This document shows, one piece after another, positions 17,300-26,569 of a stretch of DNA of 57,369 nucleotides. A program made the position numbers and the translations under genes. The first letter of the stretch is position 1. Every line of letters begins with the position of its first letter. The stretch comes from Gilvimarinus sp. 2_MG-2023 (lineage in GTDB: Bacteria; Pseudomonadota; Gammaproteobacteria; Pseudomonadales; Cellvibrionaceae): contig NZ_JAUOQM010000028.1 in NCBI RefSeq assembly GCF_030547685.1, positions 38,821 through 96,189 on the forward strand. The letters run 5' to 3'. Below the pieces are notes generated by a model. The model was not told where the DNA came from, did no database searches, and was given only the letters and a program-made list of their open reading frames with translations.

Positions 17300-17948
17300 G
17301 TTCCTCTCCTTTGTAATAATTACACTTTCTGTAATGATTATTGAAGAAAACGCCTAAATTACTAAGCATTTCTACTTCTCCAAGGGTAACTGCAAACACA
17401 GAGCCAACTTAGAATTTAATTTGAATATAAATAAACCCTGATAACACTAAAATTTATAAATATGGAAGGGTGAAATGAATTAAGACGCTATAGTAGTTAT
17501 GACTTTAAGTAGCTACCAACTAATAAAAGAAAGATACAGATCATAAAAATTATCTTTAAAAACAATGTTAAAACAGTAATAGTATTAACGACACATCAAT
17601 GAATGATAATTATAAATTGTATTTTCCTATCATTAATGCGCCAACAAACCTTTGAAACCCTTATTGCGCATAGCCTTTCACATATCAGCATATCGACAAC
17701 TTCACAGTTATAACGTTTTCTACAAATGAGAACGTTATCGCAATATTCCTGTTACATCTCTGAAATAATCCGCCCGTGTTCAAGCAGTACTACTTTTTTG
17801 GATTTATCAACCATCTCGTATTTACATAAGTAGTTTGAAACAAGAATGATATTTTCATTCAATGCGACGCTGACAATCGTCGTGATAAGTATATTTTAAT
17901 AACGTATGCGTCATTAAGGCGCTGAAATTTTTTCTTCGGAGAAATGTC
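17300..17948. promoter_or_regulatory. 650-bp AT-rich divergent regulatory region
   Basis: This region separates the DUF4398 lipoprotein and the alginate-lyase-like gene and contains no convincing gene. An imperfect inverted repeat at 17709-17739 has two AACGTT-centred arms (TATAACGTTTTC and GAGAACGTTATC), which could bind a dimeric repressor. A weak promoter for the lyase gene may be CTGACA (17870-17875) with TATTTT (17892-17897). GGAGA precedes the ATG at 17949. Confidence 0.4.
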
Positions 17949-19547
17949 ATGAAGCTATTAACTAGCAGCTCGATACTTGCCCTAAGCATGATCGCCGCAT
18001 CAGCCGGCGCCGTCACCATTAACAACCCCAGCTTTGAAAATGGTTTTGATGACTGGAATGATGACGACCCATCGGCCGTTTCCGGTGATGCTTACTCAGG
18101 CAATAACTCTGCAAAAATAACCGGTGAAGGCGGCCGTGTAGAACAAGATATTTCGCTTAGCGCCAACACTAACTATCGTTTAACCGCTTATGTGTTGGGC
18201 TCTGGCACTGTTGGCGTCAACATCAATGGCGCCGTGTTTGATACCGATTCTGATGACGACGACTGGAACCAAGTTCAAGTCGATTTTAATTCTGGCTCGA
18301 ATACCTCAGCTGAATTATTTGCCAAATATCATAACGGTACTGGCCGCTTTGATGATTTTACAGTCGAGCAAATTGGTGGAACTTCTTCGTCTTCATCGTC
18401 CTCTTCCAGCAGCTCAAGCCCAAGCGATGATGTCGAAGCTTCGGCCAGCACGGACGACGGAAATGTAGCCGCTAATGTTTTAGATAATGATCTCGATACG
18501 CGCTGGTCAGGCAACGGCGATGGTGAGTGGTTAGAGCTTGACTTAGGCAGCGTGCAACAAGTTGGCAGTGTTAATATCGCTTTTTACAATGGCAATCAGC
18601 GCAACTCTTACTTCGACATTCAAGCCAGTAGCAACGGCAGCAACTGGGAAACCGTATTATCTAACGGCCAAAGCTCTGGCTCTACAAACTCACTTGAAAC
18701 CTTCTCGGTAGTAGAAACCGATGCTCGCTATATACGCTACGTAGGGCATGGTAACAGCTCCAACAGCTGGAATTCAGTCACCGAGATGAGTGTTAATTCA
18801 GAAGGTGGCAGTGATAGCAGCTCATCGTCCAGCTCTAGTTCTAGCAGTGGCGGCTCAGGTGGTGACATTCCCGACCTAATCACCGACGGCAGCCTATTTG
18901 ACTTGGAAGGCGAAAACCCACACCCATTAGTGAACGACAGTACTCTTCGGTTTGTTCCTTTGCAGGCTCAGGTGACTACGCCTAACGGTAACGGTTGGCG
19001 CCACGAGTACAAGATTAAATCAGGTCTGCGAATCGCCATGACCGATACCTATGAACTGTTCGAAGCCGATATTAAGGTCGACATGTCAGACGGTGGTAAA
19101 ACAATTGTGGCGCAACACCACGCTAGCGATACCGGTACCATTATGAAACTCTACGTTTCTGATTCGTCGGAATCGGGCTTTGATGACAGCGTCGCCTACA
19201 ACGGCATCTTCGATGTATACGTACGCTTGCGTAATACCGATGGTAATGAAGAGAAGTATGCACTGGGCACCATCCGCAGTGGTGATACCTTCGACTTGCG
19301 AGTGATCAACGACTACGGGGATGTTTACGTTTACTCTATGGGTAACAGTTTTGGCATTCCTGTAGAAGACGACTCAGCGTCATACTTTAAATTTGGTAAC
19401 TACCTGCAATCGCAAGACACCAGAACCAATGATGACTGCGGTGAATCTGGCGATTCAGACTCGTTTGAAGAGTGTTACGAAGACCTTGGCATTACCGAAT
19501 CTACTGTGACCATGACCAACGTACTTTACGAGCGCGAAGAAAACTAA
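17949..19547 (+). CDS. Secreted multi-domain polysaccharide lyase, PL7 alginate-lyase-like
   Basis: A 532-aa exported enzyme: signal peptide (about 1-22), a beta-sandwich carbohydrate-binding module (about 24-140, NPSFENGFDDW opening), a poly-Ser linker (about 145-157), an F5/8 type C/CBM32 module (about 160-284), a second poly-Ser linker (about 288-302), and a C-terminal lyase domain (about 308-532). The lyase domain carries YFKFGNYLQSQ, close to the PL7 YFKAGxYxQ motif, QHH where PL7 usually has QIH or QVH, and RHEYK at the RxE site. PL7 enzymes cut alginate by beta-elimination. Poly-Ser linkers are typical of Cellvibrio/Saccharophagus-type enzymes. The exact substrate is uncertain. Confidence 0.8.
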   Translation: MKLLTSSSILALSMIAASAGAVTINNPSFENGFDDWNDDDPSAVSGDAYSGNNSAKITGEGGRVEQDISLSANTNYRLTAYVLGSGTVGVNINGAVFDTDSDDDDWNQVQVDFNSGSNTSAELFAKYHNGTGRFDDFTVEQIGGTSSSSSSSSSSSSPSDDVEASASTDDGNVAANVLDNDLDTRWSGNGDGEWLELDLGSVQQVGSVNIAFYNGNQRNSYFDIQASSNGSNWETVLSNGQSSGSTNSLETFSVVETDARYIRYVGHGNSSNSWNSVTEMSVNSEGGSDSSSSSSSSSSSGGSGGDIPDLITDGSLFDLEGENPHPLVNDSTLRFVPLQAQVTTPNGNGWRHEYKIKSGLRIAMTDTYELFEADIKVDMSDGGKTIVAQHHASDTGTIMKLYVSDSSESGFDDSVAYNGIFDVYVRLRNTDGNEEKYALGTIRSGDTFDLRVINDYGDVYVYSMGNSFGIPVEDDSASYFKFGNYLQSQDTRTNDDCGESGDSDSFEECYEDLGITESTVTMTNVLYEREEN

Positions 19548-19592
19548 GCCCATTCGAGAGCAAACCCAGATGCCATAGCTGGCATCAAGGCT

Positions 19593-19624
19593 AGCCCGCC
19601 CCACCTGCGTGGGGTGGGCTTTTT
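19593..19624 (+). terminator. Rho-independent terminator of the lyase gene
   Basis: GCCCGCCCCAC-CTGC-GTGGGGTGGGC followed by TTTTT, 46 bp after the lyase stop codon. Confidence 0.9.
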
Positions 19625-19753
19625 AATGGAAGAAATAGAGAGCGGCTGACGTCTGGTACCTGGCAAAGATCGACACCTTATTTATGACAATCATATTAGT
19701 CACTGTATGCCAGTACAAGCCATAACGACCTCAGAGCTCATTAATCGTGCCAC

Positions 19754-20128
19754 TTATGCAACGACAGTTTCTTTCGGGTTATCACCGTATTGGTTCGTAC
19801 CCGGTTTGCTATCCATTACCATAAACACCAGTAATATAAGTGCGCCAACTAAAGGAACGAATGCGATCAGAACCCACCAACCGGTGCGGCCAGTGTCGTG
19901 CAGCCGACGCACAGAAACCGCAATACTCGGAACAATAATCGCCAGATAATATAGGCCGCTCAACAAACCCAGCCCAATCTCGGCATTAAACATTCCAGCC
20001 ATATTGTCGACCAAACCCAACACAAGAATAGCAATAATATTAAATAATGCGAAAAACCAATACTCTTTTCTTCTCGCCCGACCACTAAATACTGCATACT
20101 TTTTTAAGACTTCCAGATACCAACTCAT
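19754..20128 (-). CDS. DUF805 membrane protein
   Basis: A 124-aa inner membrane protein with the DUF805 pattern: an N-terminal FSGRARRKEYWFF motif (about 14-26), four membrane helices, and the SVRRLHDTGRTGWW motif at about 72-85. The family is widespread and of unknown function, often linked with envelope stress. It is transcribed alone and convergent with the lyase gene. Confidence 0.88.
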   Translation of the reverse strand: MSWYLEVLKKYAVFSGRARRKEYWFFALFNIIAILVLGLVDNMAGMFNAEIGLGLLSGLYYLAIIVPSIAVSVRRLHDTGRTGWWVLIAFVPLVGALILLVFMVMDSKPGTNQYGDNPKETVVA

Positions 20129-20405
20129 AATTTATCCTTTTTTATGCCCCCTAGTGAAAATTTAGATAACCGCGGGGGTGACAACTATCTAATGATTTTT
20201 AATTTGACAGGATAAGAAAAATAAATTTTACCGTAGATTTAGGGAATACTAACTCCAACTCTAACGTATTGAAGTCATGATTTATTCTATAGCCTATCGC
20301 TTCCAATTAGATCAGATATCAACACAACGCTAAGCTAAGCTAAGCTATAAAGTGATCAAGTACATTTTACCAAGCAAAGTTCACCCTTTAGAGCGCCCCC
20401 CAATC

Positions 20406-21182
20406 CTACCCAAACCAGACCAGCAAGGCTTCACTCACAAGCTTAATCCCGGCAAATGTCAACAGCACATAGCACATGCCGTAAAACCATTTATCCGATA
20501 CGCGGTGGTGAAGCCACACGCCTAAGCCCACACCAATGGGAACTAAGGGCAGAAGCACTAAAGAGGTATAAAACGCGCTTAAATCCAGCTGGCCAGTCCA
20601 CACATAAGGCACTAATTTAACGTAGTTAACCACACTGAAAAAAATTACCGTAGTGCCGACAAATACGGTTTTGGGTAATTGCTGCGGGATTAAATAAATG
20701 GAAATGGGTGGGCCACCGGCGTGGGCGATGTAACTAACAAAGCCCGCCACTGCCCCCCAAAATCCGCCGCGCGCAACGCTGGCTTTTTGTGCGACGACGC
20801 GCTGTATAACATGCTTACCCCACAAGTAATGCCCCACAAAATACAACGCCATAATACCCACTATAAAACGAATTTTATTAGCATCCATATAGGTGTGCAT
20901 AGCAGCGCCTAAGGCTAGACCGAGCATAGCCGCGGGAAATAAAATTAATAAATTGCGCTTGTCCCACTTACCGCGAAAGCTCCATAGGCTAACCAAATCC
21001 ATACTGCACAAAATCGGCAGTAACACGGCAGCCGCTAAACGCGGATCAACAGCGAGTGATAACACCGGCACGGCGAGCGAGCCCAAGCCGCCACCAAACC
21101 CACCTTTCGACAACCCCACCAGCAGCACAATTGGTACGGCCAATAGGTAAAACAACCACTGATCAATCATTATTTCCACCAC
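20406..21182 (-). CDS. TauE/SafE-family anion exporter
   Basis: A 258-aa inner membrane protein with about eight helices. The N-terminal LVGLSKGGFGGGLG (about 21-34) and the later HAGGPP motif (about 154-159) are signatures of TauE/SafE permeases, which move sulfite, sulfoacetate or related organic anions. It starts just after the last APE-cluster gene on the same strand (37-bp gap). It could be read through from that operon, but nothing shows a role in pigment synthesis. The start may instead be the ATG at 21170. Confidence 0.83.
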   Translation of the reverse strand: MVEIMIDQWLFYLLAVPIVLLVGLSKGGFGGGLGSLAVPVLSLAVDPRLAAAVLLPILCSMDLVSLWSFRGKWDKRNLLILFPAAMLGLALGAAMHTYMDANKIRFIVGIMALYFVGHYLWGKHVIQRVVAQKASVARGGFWGAVAGFVSYIAHAGGPPISIYLIPQQLPKTVFVGTTVIFFSVVNYVKLVPYVWTGQLDLSAFYTSLVLLPLVPIGVGLGVWLHHRVSDKWFYGMCYVLLTFAGIKLVSEALLVWFG

Positions 21183-21219
21183 TTATTTCAGTGTCGCTAG
21201 GAATGCGGTAATCGACTGA

Positions 21220-22449
21220 TTAATCGTCGTAGCGTTTAAAAATTAACGAGGTGTTAATACCGCCGAAGGCAAAATTATTGGACATCATGTGCACGCTTGA
21301 TTGGGTGAGAACGCCGCCCATGACATACTGCAAAGGGGCGCAGTTGGCATCGACTTGGTTTAAATTTAACGTTGGCATTACCCAGCCATCGCGCATCATG
21401 TGTAGACAGGCCCAGGCTTCGATTGCACCACCTGCGCCCAAAGAGTGCCCCAAGTGGCCCTTGCAACTGCTGACCGGCACACGATCTTGAAACACTGCAT
21501 AAGAGGCTTGGCTTTCGGTGACATCGCCATATTGGGTGGCAGTGCCGTGGGCGTTTAGATAATCAATATCTGAGGTTTGTAAACCCGCATCTTTCAAAGC
21601 AAGCTGCATGGTAACTTGCATGCTGTCGCTATCGGGTTGAGTGACGTGACCGCCATCGGAGTTGGTACCAAAACCAACTACTTCACCATAAATGTCTGCA
21701 CCGCGTGCCTGAGCATGTTCTAGTGATTCTAAAATCAAGCTGCCGGCGCCCTCGCCAATGACTAAACCATCGCGCTTTGCATCAAATGGGCTTGGGGTTT
21801 GGTTGGGGGTATCGTTTTTGGTGCTGGCCGAACGAAAGGTATCAAACACAGCGGCTTCGGTAGGACACAGCTCTTCGGCTCCACCGGCCAACATAATATC
21901 TTGCCGCCCACTGGCAATAGCCTCGTAAGCGTAACCAATGGCTTGACTGCCGGAAGTACAGGCCGAAGAGGTGGGATACACTCGCCCTTTAATTTCAAAA
22001 AACACACCGAGGTTAACCGCGGTGGTGTGGCTCATCATTTTGATATAAGTCGTGGCGGTAATACGGGTTAAATCGCGATCGGTGAGCATTTGTGCAAACT
22101 CGCGGGCGGCGTCGGTACTGCCAGTAGAGGAGCCATAGGCGATACCTGTGCGACCACTGGTTAGCAGTGGGTCATCTAATAAGCCCGCCATCAGCAATGC
22201 ATCGCGACTGGCCACGGTGGCCAATTGTGACACCCGCCCCATGCTGCGCATTTTTTTGCGGGGGTAATCCCCGGTCAGCTGAAAGCCATCCACCGGGCCA
22301 CCCAGCTGGGTGTTTAAGCCTTTAATATCGGCCCATTCGTGCATCACACGAATACCGCTGCGCCCTTGGTGCACCGCATCACTGAAGCTCGACCAATCAG
22401 AGCCCAGCGCAGTGACCGCACCGAGCCCAGTTACAACCACCCGAGTCAT
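21220..22449 (-). CDS. Beta-ketoacyl-ACP synthase of the APE operon (ApeR-like, copy 2)
   Basis: A 409-aa KAS I/II-type ketosynthase. The catalytic triad is complete: Cys164 in SSACTSG, His in NAHGTAT, and His in GHSLGA, with the C-terminal NFAFGGINTS loop. It is a close paralogue of the gene just upstream; they overlap by four bases (ATGA). In APE operons the last KS (ApeR) acts separately from the KS-CLF pair and is thought to help start or extend the chain (family knowledge). Having two such genes is unusual. It is the last gene of the 20-gene minus-strand operon. Confidence 0.9.
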   Translation of the reverse strand: MTRVVVTGLGAVTALGSDWSSFSDAVHQGRSGIRVMHEWADIKGLNTQLGGPVDGFQLTGDYPRKKMRSMGRVSQLATVASRDALLMAGLLDDPLLTSGRTGIAYGSSTGSTDAAREFAQMLTDRDLTRITATTYIKMMSHTTAVNLGVFFEIKGRVYPTSSACTSGSQAIGYAYEAIASGRQDIMLAGGAEELCPTEAAVFDTFRSASTKNDTPNQTPSPFDAKRDGLVIGEGAGSLILESLEHAQARGADIYGEVVGFGTNSDGGHVTQPDSDSMQVTMQLALKDAGLQTSDIDYLNAHGTATQYGDVTESQASYAVFQDRVPVSSCKGHLGHSLGAGGAIEAWACLHMMRDGWVMPTLNLNQVDANCAPLQYVMGGVLTQSSVHMMSNNFAFGGINTSLIFKRYDD

Positions 22450-23672
22450 GAGTCGCCGCGTTTAATAATCAGCGATGTATTAACCCCACCGAAAGCGAAG
22501 TTGTTGCTCATGGCATACTGACAATCCAGTTCGCGCCCCGCCCCTTGAATATAATCTAAAGGGGCGCAGTCGGGGTCGACTTCGGTTAAATTAATAGTGG
22601 GAGCAAACCAGCCCGTGTGCATCATCTCTAAGGTCATCCAAGCCTCCAGCGCGCCGCAAGCCCCCAAGGTATGGCCGATATAACTTTTCAGCGAGCTAAT
22701 CGGTTTGCCTTCACCCAGCACTTCACAGGTTGCCTGTGATTCGGCCACATCGCCCTTAGCGGTGGCGGTACCGTGGGCGTTGACATAACCTATATCGGCA
22801 GCGGTTAATTGTGCATCGTTTAGGGCGGTGCGCATGGCGCCAGCCATTGTTACGGCGCGAGGCTCGGTCACGTGGGCGCCGTCGGAGTTGGTGCCGTAGC
22901 CGACGATTTCACCCAGTATAGTCGCGCCGCGAGCTTTAGCGTGTTCGTACTCTTCCAAAATTAGGGAGCAGGCGCCTTCACCCAGAACTAAACCATCGCG
23001 ATTTTTATCGAACGGGCGAGGTGTTAGCTCGGGGGTATCGTTACTGGTACTGGTGGCAAACAGGGTATCAAATACCGCCACCGGGGTAACATGAAACTCT
23101 TCGGCACCACCGGCAATCATGATGTCTTGCATGCCGTATTTAATCGCCTCGTAAGCATAACCAATGCCTTGGCTGCCCGAGGTACACGCTGAGGCCGTGG
23201 GAATAATGCGGCCAGTCATACCAAAGAACAGACCGATATTCACTGTAGCTGTGTGCGTCATAGTGCGCAGGTAGGTAGAGGCAGTGATATCCACAGTGGT
23301 GTTATCACTCACCACGCGGGTCAGCGCGGGTACATCGCCCGGCGTACCAATGCAGGAGCCGTATGAGACACCCGCGCGGCCGCTTTTGAGCAGTGGATCA
23401 TCGAGTAGACCGGCCATCGTCAAGGCGCGTTCGCTGGCATCTACCGCCATCACCGACACCCGCCCCATAGAGCGCAGTTTTTTGCGCGGGTAGTGTTTAG
23501 GCGTGGCAAACTCAACGGGGGCACCCAGGCGGGTGTTGAGCCCTTCGATCGCATCCCACTCACTAAACACTTGCACCTTGTTTTGGCCGGCCCGCAGGTC
23601 CGCCTCTACGCTAGGCCAGTCATTGCCCAGGGCGCTAACCGCACCCACTCCGGTAATTGCCACTCTACGCAT
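22446..23672 (-). CDS. apeR: Beta-ketoacyl-ACP synthase of the APE operon (ApeR-like, copy 1)
   Basis: A 408-aa condensing enzyme with intact Cys163 (TASACTSG), NAHGTAT His and GHTLGA His. It is about as long as, and clearly paralogous to, 21220-22449, sharing RSMGRVS, a run from AGLLDDPLL and the C-terminal NNFAFGG loop. It overlaps the ketoreductase stop by one base (TAATG), indicating translational coupling. Its position after KS, dehydratase and ketoreductase fits ApeR. Which of the two copies is the orthologue cannot be decided by eye. Confidence 0.9.
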   Translation of the reverse strand: MRRVAITGVGAVSALGNDWPSVEADLRAGQNKVQVFSEWDAIEGLNTRLGAPVEFATPKHYPRKKLRSMGRVSVMAVDASERALTMAGLLDDPLLKSGRAGVSYGSCIGTPGDVPALTRVVSDNTTVDITASTYLRTMTHTATVNIGLFFGMTGRIIPTASACTSGSQGIGYAYEAIKYGMQDIMIAGGAEEFHVTPVAVFDTLFATSTSNDTPELTPRPFDKNRDGLVLGEGACSLILEEYEHAKARGATILGEIVGYGTNSDGAHVTEPRAVTMAGAMRTALNDAQLTAADIGYVNAHGTATAKGDVAESQATCEVLGEGKPISSLKSYIGHTLGACGALEAWMTLEMMHTGWFAPTINLTEVDPDCAPLDYIQGAGRELDCQYAMSNNFAFGGVNTSLIIKRGDS

Positions 23673-24397
23673 TACAACATTCCACCGTTAACAGAGATCA
23701 CCTGACGAGTGATGTAGGAGGCCGAATCACTCATTAAATAAGACACTAAGCTTGCCACTTCGTCAGCTTGACCAAAGCGTCGAAGTGGAATCATTTTTTT
23801 CGCTTCGTCGGCAAAAACTTCATCAACCATATCGGTTTCAATAATTCCCGGCGCCACACAGTTAACGGTAATTTTGCGTTTGCCTAACTCTAGCGCCAAA
23901 GATTTAGTGGCACCAATCAAGCCGGCTTTGGTAGCGCTGTAATTAACTTGGCCGCGGTTGCCCGCCAAGCCCGCTACGGAAGATAACGTCACAATACGCC
24001 CACCTTGGCGCGCTTGCACCATCGGCATTACCAATGGCTGCAAAATATTGTAAAAGCCGTCGAGGTTGGTGTGAATCACACTGTCCCAATCATCTTCCGA
24101 CATCGCCGGAAAGGCGTTGTCGCGAGTTATACCAGCATTGCATACCACGCCATAAAAAGCGCCCTTGCGCTCGACATACTCGGTTAACGCTGCGCGCGCC
24201 GCACTGCGATCGGCCACATCAAAACTGAGCAGTTCGCTGTCGCGCCCCAGCGCTTGGATTTCGGCGACTACTTCGCGCCCTTTTTCCAAACTACCACGGC
24301 AATGGACAACCACATCAAAACCTTCGCGTGCCAGTTGCAACGCAATTGCGCGGCCAATGCCGCGACTTGAGCCAGTCACGAGAATCTGACGAGCCAT
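23672..24397 (-). CDS. apeQ: 3-ketoacyl-ACP reductase (FabG-like), ApeQ
   Basis: A 241-aa short-chain dehydrogenase with NADPH-binding TGSSRGIG (about 8-15), NAG at about 90, a catalytic Ser in the TLSSVAG segment, and YSATK (Tyr at about 153). It should reduce the ketoacyl-ACP made in each round of polyene chain extension. It is the only ketoreductase in the whole locus. It starts 9 bp after the ApeP-like dehydratase stop. Confidence 0.93.
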   Translation of the reverse strand: MARQILVTGSSRGIGRAIALQLAREGFDVVVHCRGSLEKGREVVAEIQALGRDSELLSFDVADRSAARAALTEYVERKGAFYGVVCNAGITRDNAFPAMSEDDWDSVIHTNLDGFYNILQPLVMPMVQARQGGRIVTLSSVAGLAGNRGQVNYSATKAGLIGATKSLALELGKRKITVNCVAPGIIETDMVDEVFADEAKKMIPLRRFGQADEVASLVSYLMSDSASYITRQVISVNGGML

Positions 24398-24406
24398 AAC
24401 TTTCTC

Positions 24407-24895
24407 CTAAAGGGCGCCCTGCCCCGCTTGAGCAACGTGCTGCGGATCGCTTAACCGCAAATAGTCTTCGAGGCTATCGGGACGAAAGGCGGAAAACTCC
24501 CCTTCACTGACCGTTTGCCACTCGTCGTTTACACACTGCGTAATTTTTCCGTGAAAGGCCACAATCGGCCCGTCGATTAAATTAACATCCACCCGCACCT
24601 GCAGCATCGCTCCCAAACTAAAGCTCGCAACGCTCGACTGCACCGAGCGGGCGCTAATTAAAAAGGCCGGTTGTGCGGCCTCGGCCGCTGATTCGCTCAA
24701 CCCCACCCACACCGCAGCGGTTTGCGCCATATATTCAACGCTACACCAGGCGGGCACGCCGCCGCGAGCCGCATCGTAAAGCGCATTATCCTGTTCAATG
24801 GTGGCACCGGTTAAGACCCAATCCGGCGCATGGTCAAGCACTTGGTCAATCAGCCTGAACGGCGGCCGGTGCGGTATTAATGTATCAAGATTCAT
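24407..24895 (-). CDS. apeP: Hotdog-fold 3-hydroxyacyl-ACP dehydratase, ApeP-like
   Basis: A 162-aa single hotdog protein opening with LIPHRPPFRLIDQVLDH. In APE systems ApeP pairs with the small ApeI to dehydrate the hydroxyacyl-ACP, and the SVEYMAQTAAVW helix is typical. I start it at ATG 24895, which overlaps the KS stop by 11 bases; the reading up to 24940 lies wholly within the KS gene. It belongs to the main operon. Confidence 0.87.
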   Translation of the reverse strand: MNLDTLIPHRPPFRLIDQVLDHAPDWVLTGATIEQDNALYDAARGGVPAWCSVEYMAQTAAVWVGLSESAAEAAQPAFLISARSVQSSVASFSLGAMLQVRVDVNLIDGPIVAFHGKITQCVNDEWQTVSEGEFSAFRPDSLEDYLRLSDPQHVAQAGQGAL

Positions 24896-26078
24896 TCTGC
24901 ACGCCCAAAATGATTGCGGCGTTATTGCCACCAAAAGCAAACGAATTGCTTAAATAACAGCGCCGCTTCTCGGCACTGACACAATCACCTACCTGCACGA
25001 GATTAAGATTGGGCAGCGCCGGGTCGTAATGGCCATGGTAGCAGTGAGGCGGTAGTTTACCACTGTCGTTTAGCAGTGCTAACCACATCAGCCCCGCTTC
25101 GGTGGCCCCTGCCGCGCCCAAGGTATGACCCAACTGGCCTTTACTGCTGCTGACCTTAGGGCCGTGGGGAAACAAACGCGACACTACGGCCGACTCCATC
25201 GCATCGTTGAGCGGTGTCCCGGTGCCGTGCAGGTTGATATAGTTAATGTCGGCTGGGGCTAACTGCGCCTGCTCCAAGGCCGTTTTAATGGCCGCTTCGG
25301 CGCCACTGCCAGCAGGATCGGGCGCCGATATATGGTGAGCATCGGATGAGGCTCCCGCGCCTAACAACTGAATACGCCCCCCAATGGGCTCGCGAGTGAC
25401 CATAAAAAACGCCGCCGCCTCGCCGATATTAATACCCGTGCGCCCTTCCCCAAACGGGGTGCAGGGCCCTTCACTGACCGAGTCCAATGCGGCAAATCCG
25501 TTGACGGTCAACCGGCACAAGCTGTCGGCGCCACCGGCAATAACCGCATCGGCCATGTCGGTTGCCAGTAAGCGTTGCGCCGACGCTAAGGCATGGCCGC
25601 TGGAAGAACAAGCGGTGGATAAGGTATAAGCAACCCCTTGCAGTTGGCAGTAGTCGGCTATTAGTTCAGCTAGATTGCCAATTTCTTGGGCACGATAATG
25701 ATAGTGCTCTGGCCGTTCACCCTCGCCCTGCCAGTGCGCCACTGCGTCTTCGCCTTCAGCAATACCCGAGGTACTGGTACCCGCAACCACCGCAATGCGA
25801 GCACTGGGGTAACGTTTTTTAACCTGATCAATACTGCTTTGTATTTGGGCAATAGCGGTTAAGGCCAGCTGCGCATTGCGACTGCGATAGAGCGCCAGGC
25901 GCTCGGGCACGGTCAGCAAAGGAGCCGTCACTGGCGCCGTGTAAGTGGGCTTACCCGGCACCCAATCGCACGGGGCCAAGCCGAGATCGCCGGCAAACAG
26001 GGCCTGGGCCACACTGGCTTTGTCGTGGCCCAGAGCATTGATCAAACCCAAATCCGCTAAATAGCACGCTGGCATCAT
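24885..26078 (-). CDS. apeO: Ketosynthase of the APE KS-CLF pair, ApeO
   Basis: A 397-aa ketosynthase with Cys157 in STACSSSG, NLHGTGT and GHTLGAAGA His residues, and the C-terminal NSFAFGGNNAA loop. In characterised APE pathways ApeO forms a heterodimer with the chain-length factor ApeC (here 38125-38856) and makes the conjugated chain on an ACP. It overlaps the DUF3261 lipoprotein stop by four bases. Confidence 0.91.
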   Translation of the reverse strand: MMPACYLADLGLINALGHDKASVAQALFAGDLGLAPCDWVPGKPTYTAPVTAPLLTVPERLALYRSRNAQLALTAIAQIQSSIDQVKKRYPSARIAVVAGTSTSGIAEGEDAVAHWQGEGERPEHYHYRAQEIGNLAELIADYCQLQGVAYTLSTACSSSGHALASAQRLLATDMADAVIAGGADSLCRLTVNGFAALDSVSEGPCTPFGEGRTGINIGEAAAFFMVTREPIGGRIQLLGAGASSDAHHISAPDPAGSGAEAAIKTALEQAQLAPADINYINLHGTGTPLNDAMESAVVSRLFPHGPKVSSSKGQLGHTLGAAGATEAGLMWLALLNDSGKLPPHCYHGHYDPALPNLNLVQVGDCVSAEKRRCYLSNSFAFGGNNAAIILGVQNES

Positions 26079-26569
26079 GGAGAGTTGGTCCGTATTTGTA
26101 ATGTTATATTTTTAAGGGGCAAAGCGATGGTATTTGGTGCCTCTGGCTGCCACTGCCATACCGTTCGCGATGACGACTGCAGTTGCGTGCCCTGCCCTGT
26201 GTGCTGCAAGTTTAAACCCGCGGCACTGACACAGGATGGGTTTAGGCTGTCGCGTATTAGCCACCAATAAAGTGCACTGACTAAAGTTTCGGGGTCAAGT
26301 CCGCGGTAAAACGGTTGCGTTTCAAGCGCGACTTTTTGCTTTGCCAGGCGGGCATTAAATTGCAAACTGCCCAGTGTATCGATCCCAATAAATCGCACGG
26401 CATCCGCTTCGAGCTGCACTCTCACCACTAAAGGGGCTGAGCCGAGCGATTGAGACACGAGTAACGTCGCAGCCGCTGGTGCTGGGCAAGAACCATTATG
26501 GGGTGCGACCAAGGGGCTGGCACAGCCAGCCAACACTATTAACAGTCCGAGAGCAATAAGCTTTTGCAT
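26075..26569 (-). CDS. DUF3261 lipoprotein of APE operons
   Basis: A 164-aa lipoprotein: hydrophobic signal and lipobox LAGC (Cys at about residue 16), then a beta-rich domain matching DUF3261, known from APE operons at this position (ApeN). It probably helps carry the lipid-linked pigment to the outer membrane together with the LolA-like protein and the MMPL exporter (inference). The start at 26569 overlaps the upstream stop as TAATG, giving translational coupling. Confidence 0.85.
   Translation of the reverse strand: MQKLIALGLLIVLAGCASPLVAPHNGSCPAPAAATLLVSQSLGSAPLVVRVQLEADAVRFIGIDTLGSLQFNARLAKQKVALETQPFYRGLDPETLVSALYWWLIRDSLNPSCVSAAGLNLQHTGQGTQLQSSSRTVWQWQPEAPNTIALPLKNITLQIRTNSP

Noticed and set aside
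20331-20347. Tandem AAGCT units
   Set aside because: Only three to four short copies in a small intergenic gap; too little to call a functional repeat.
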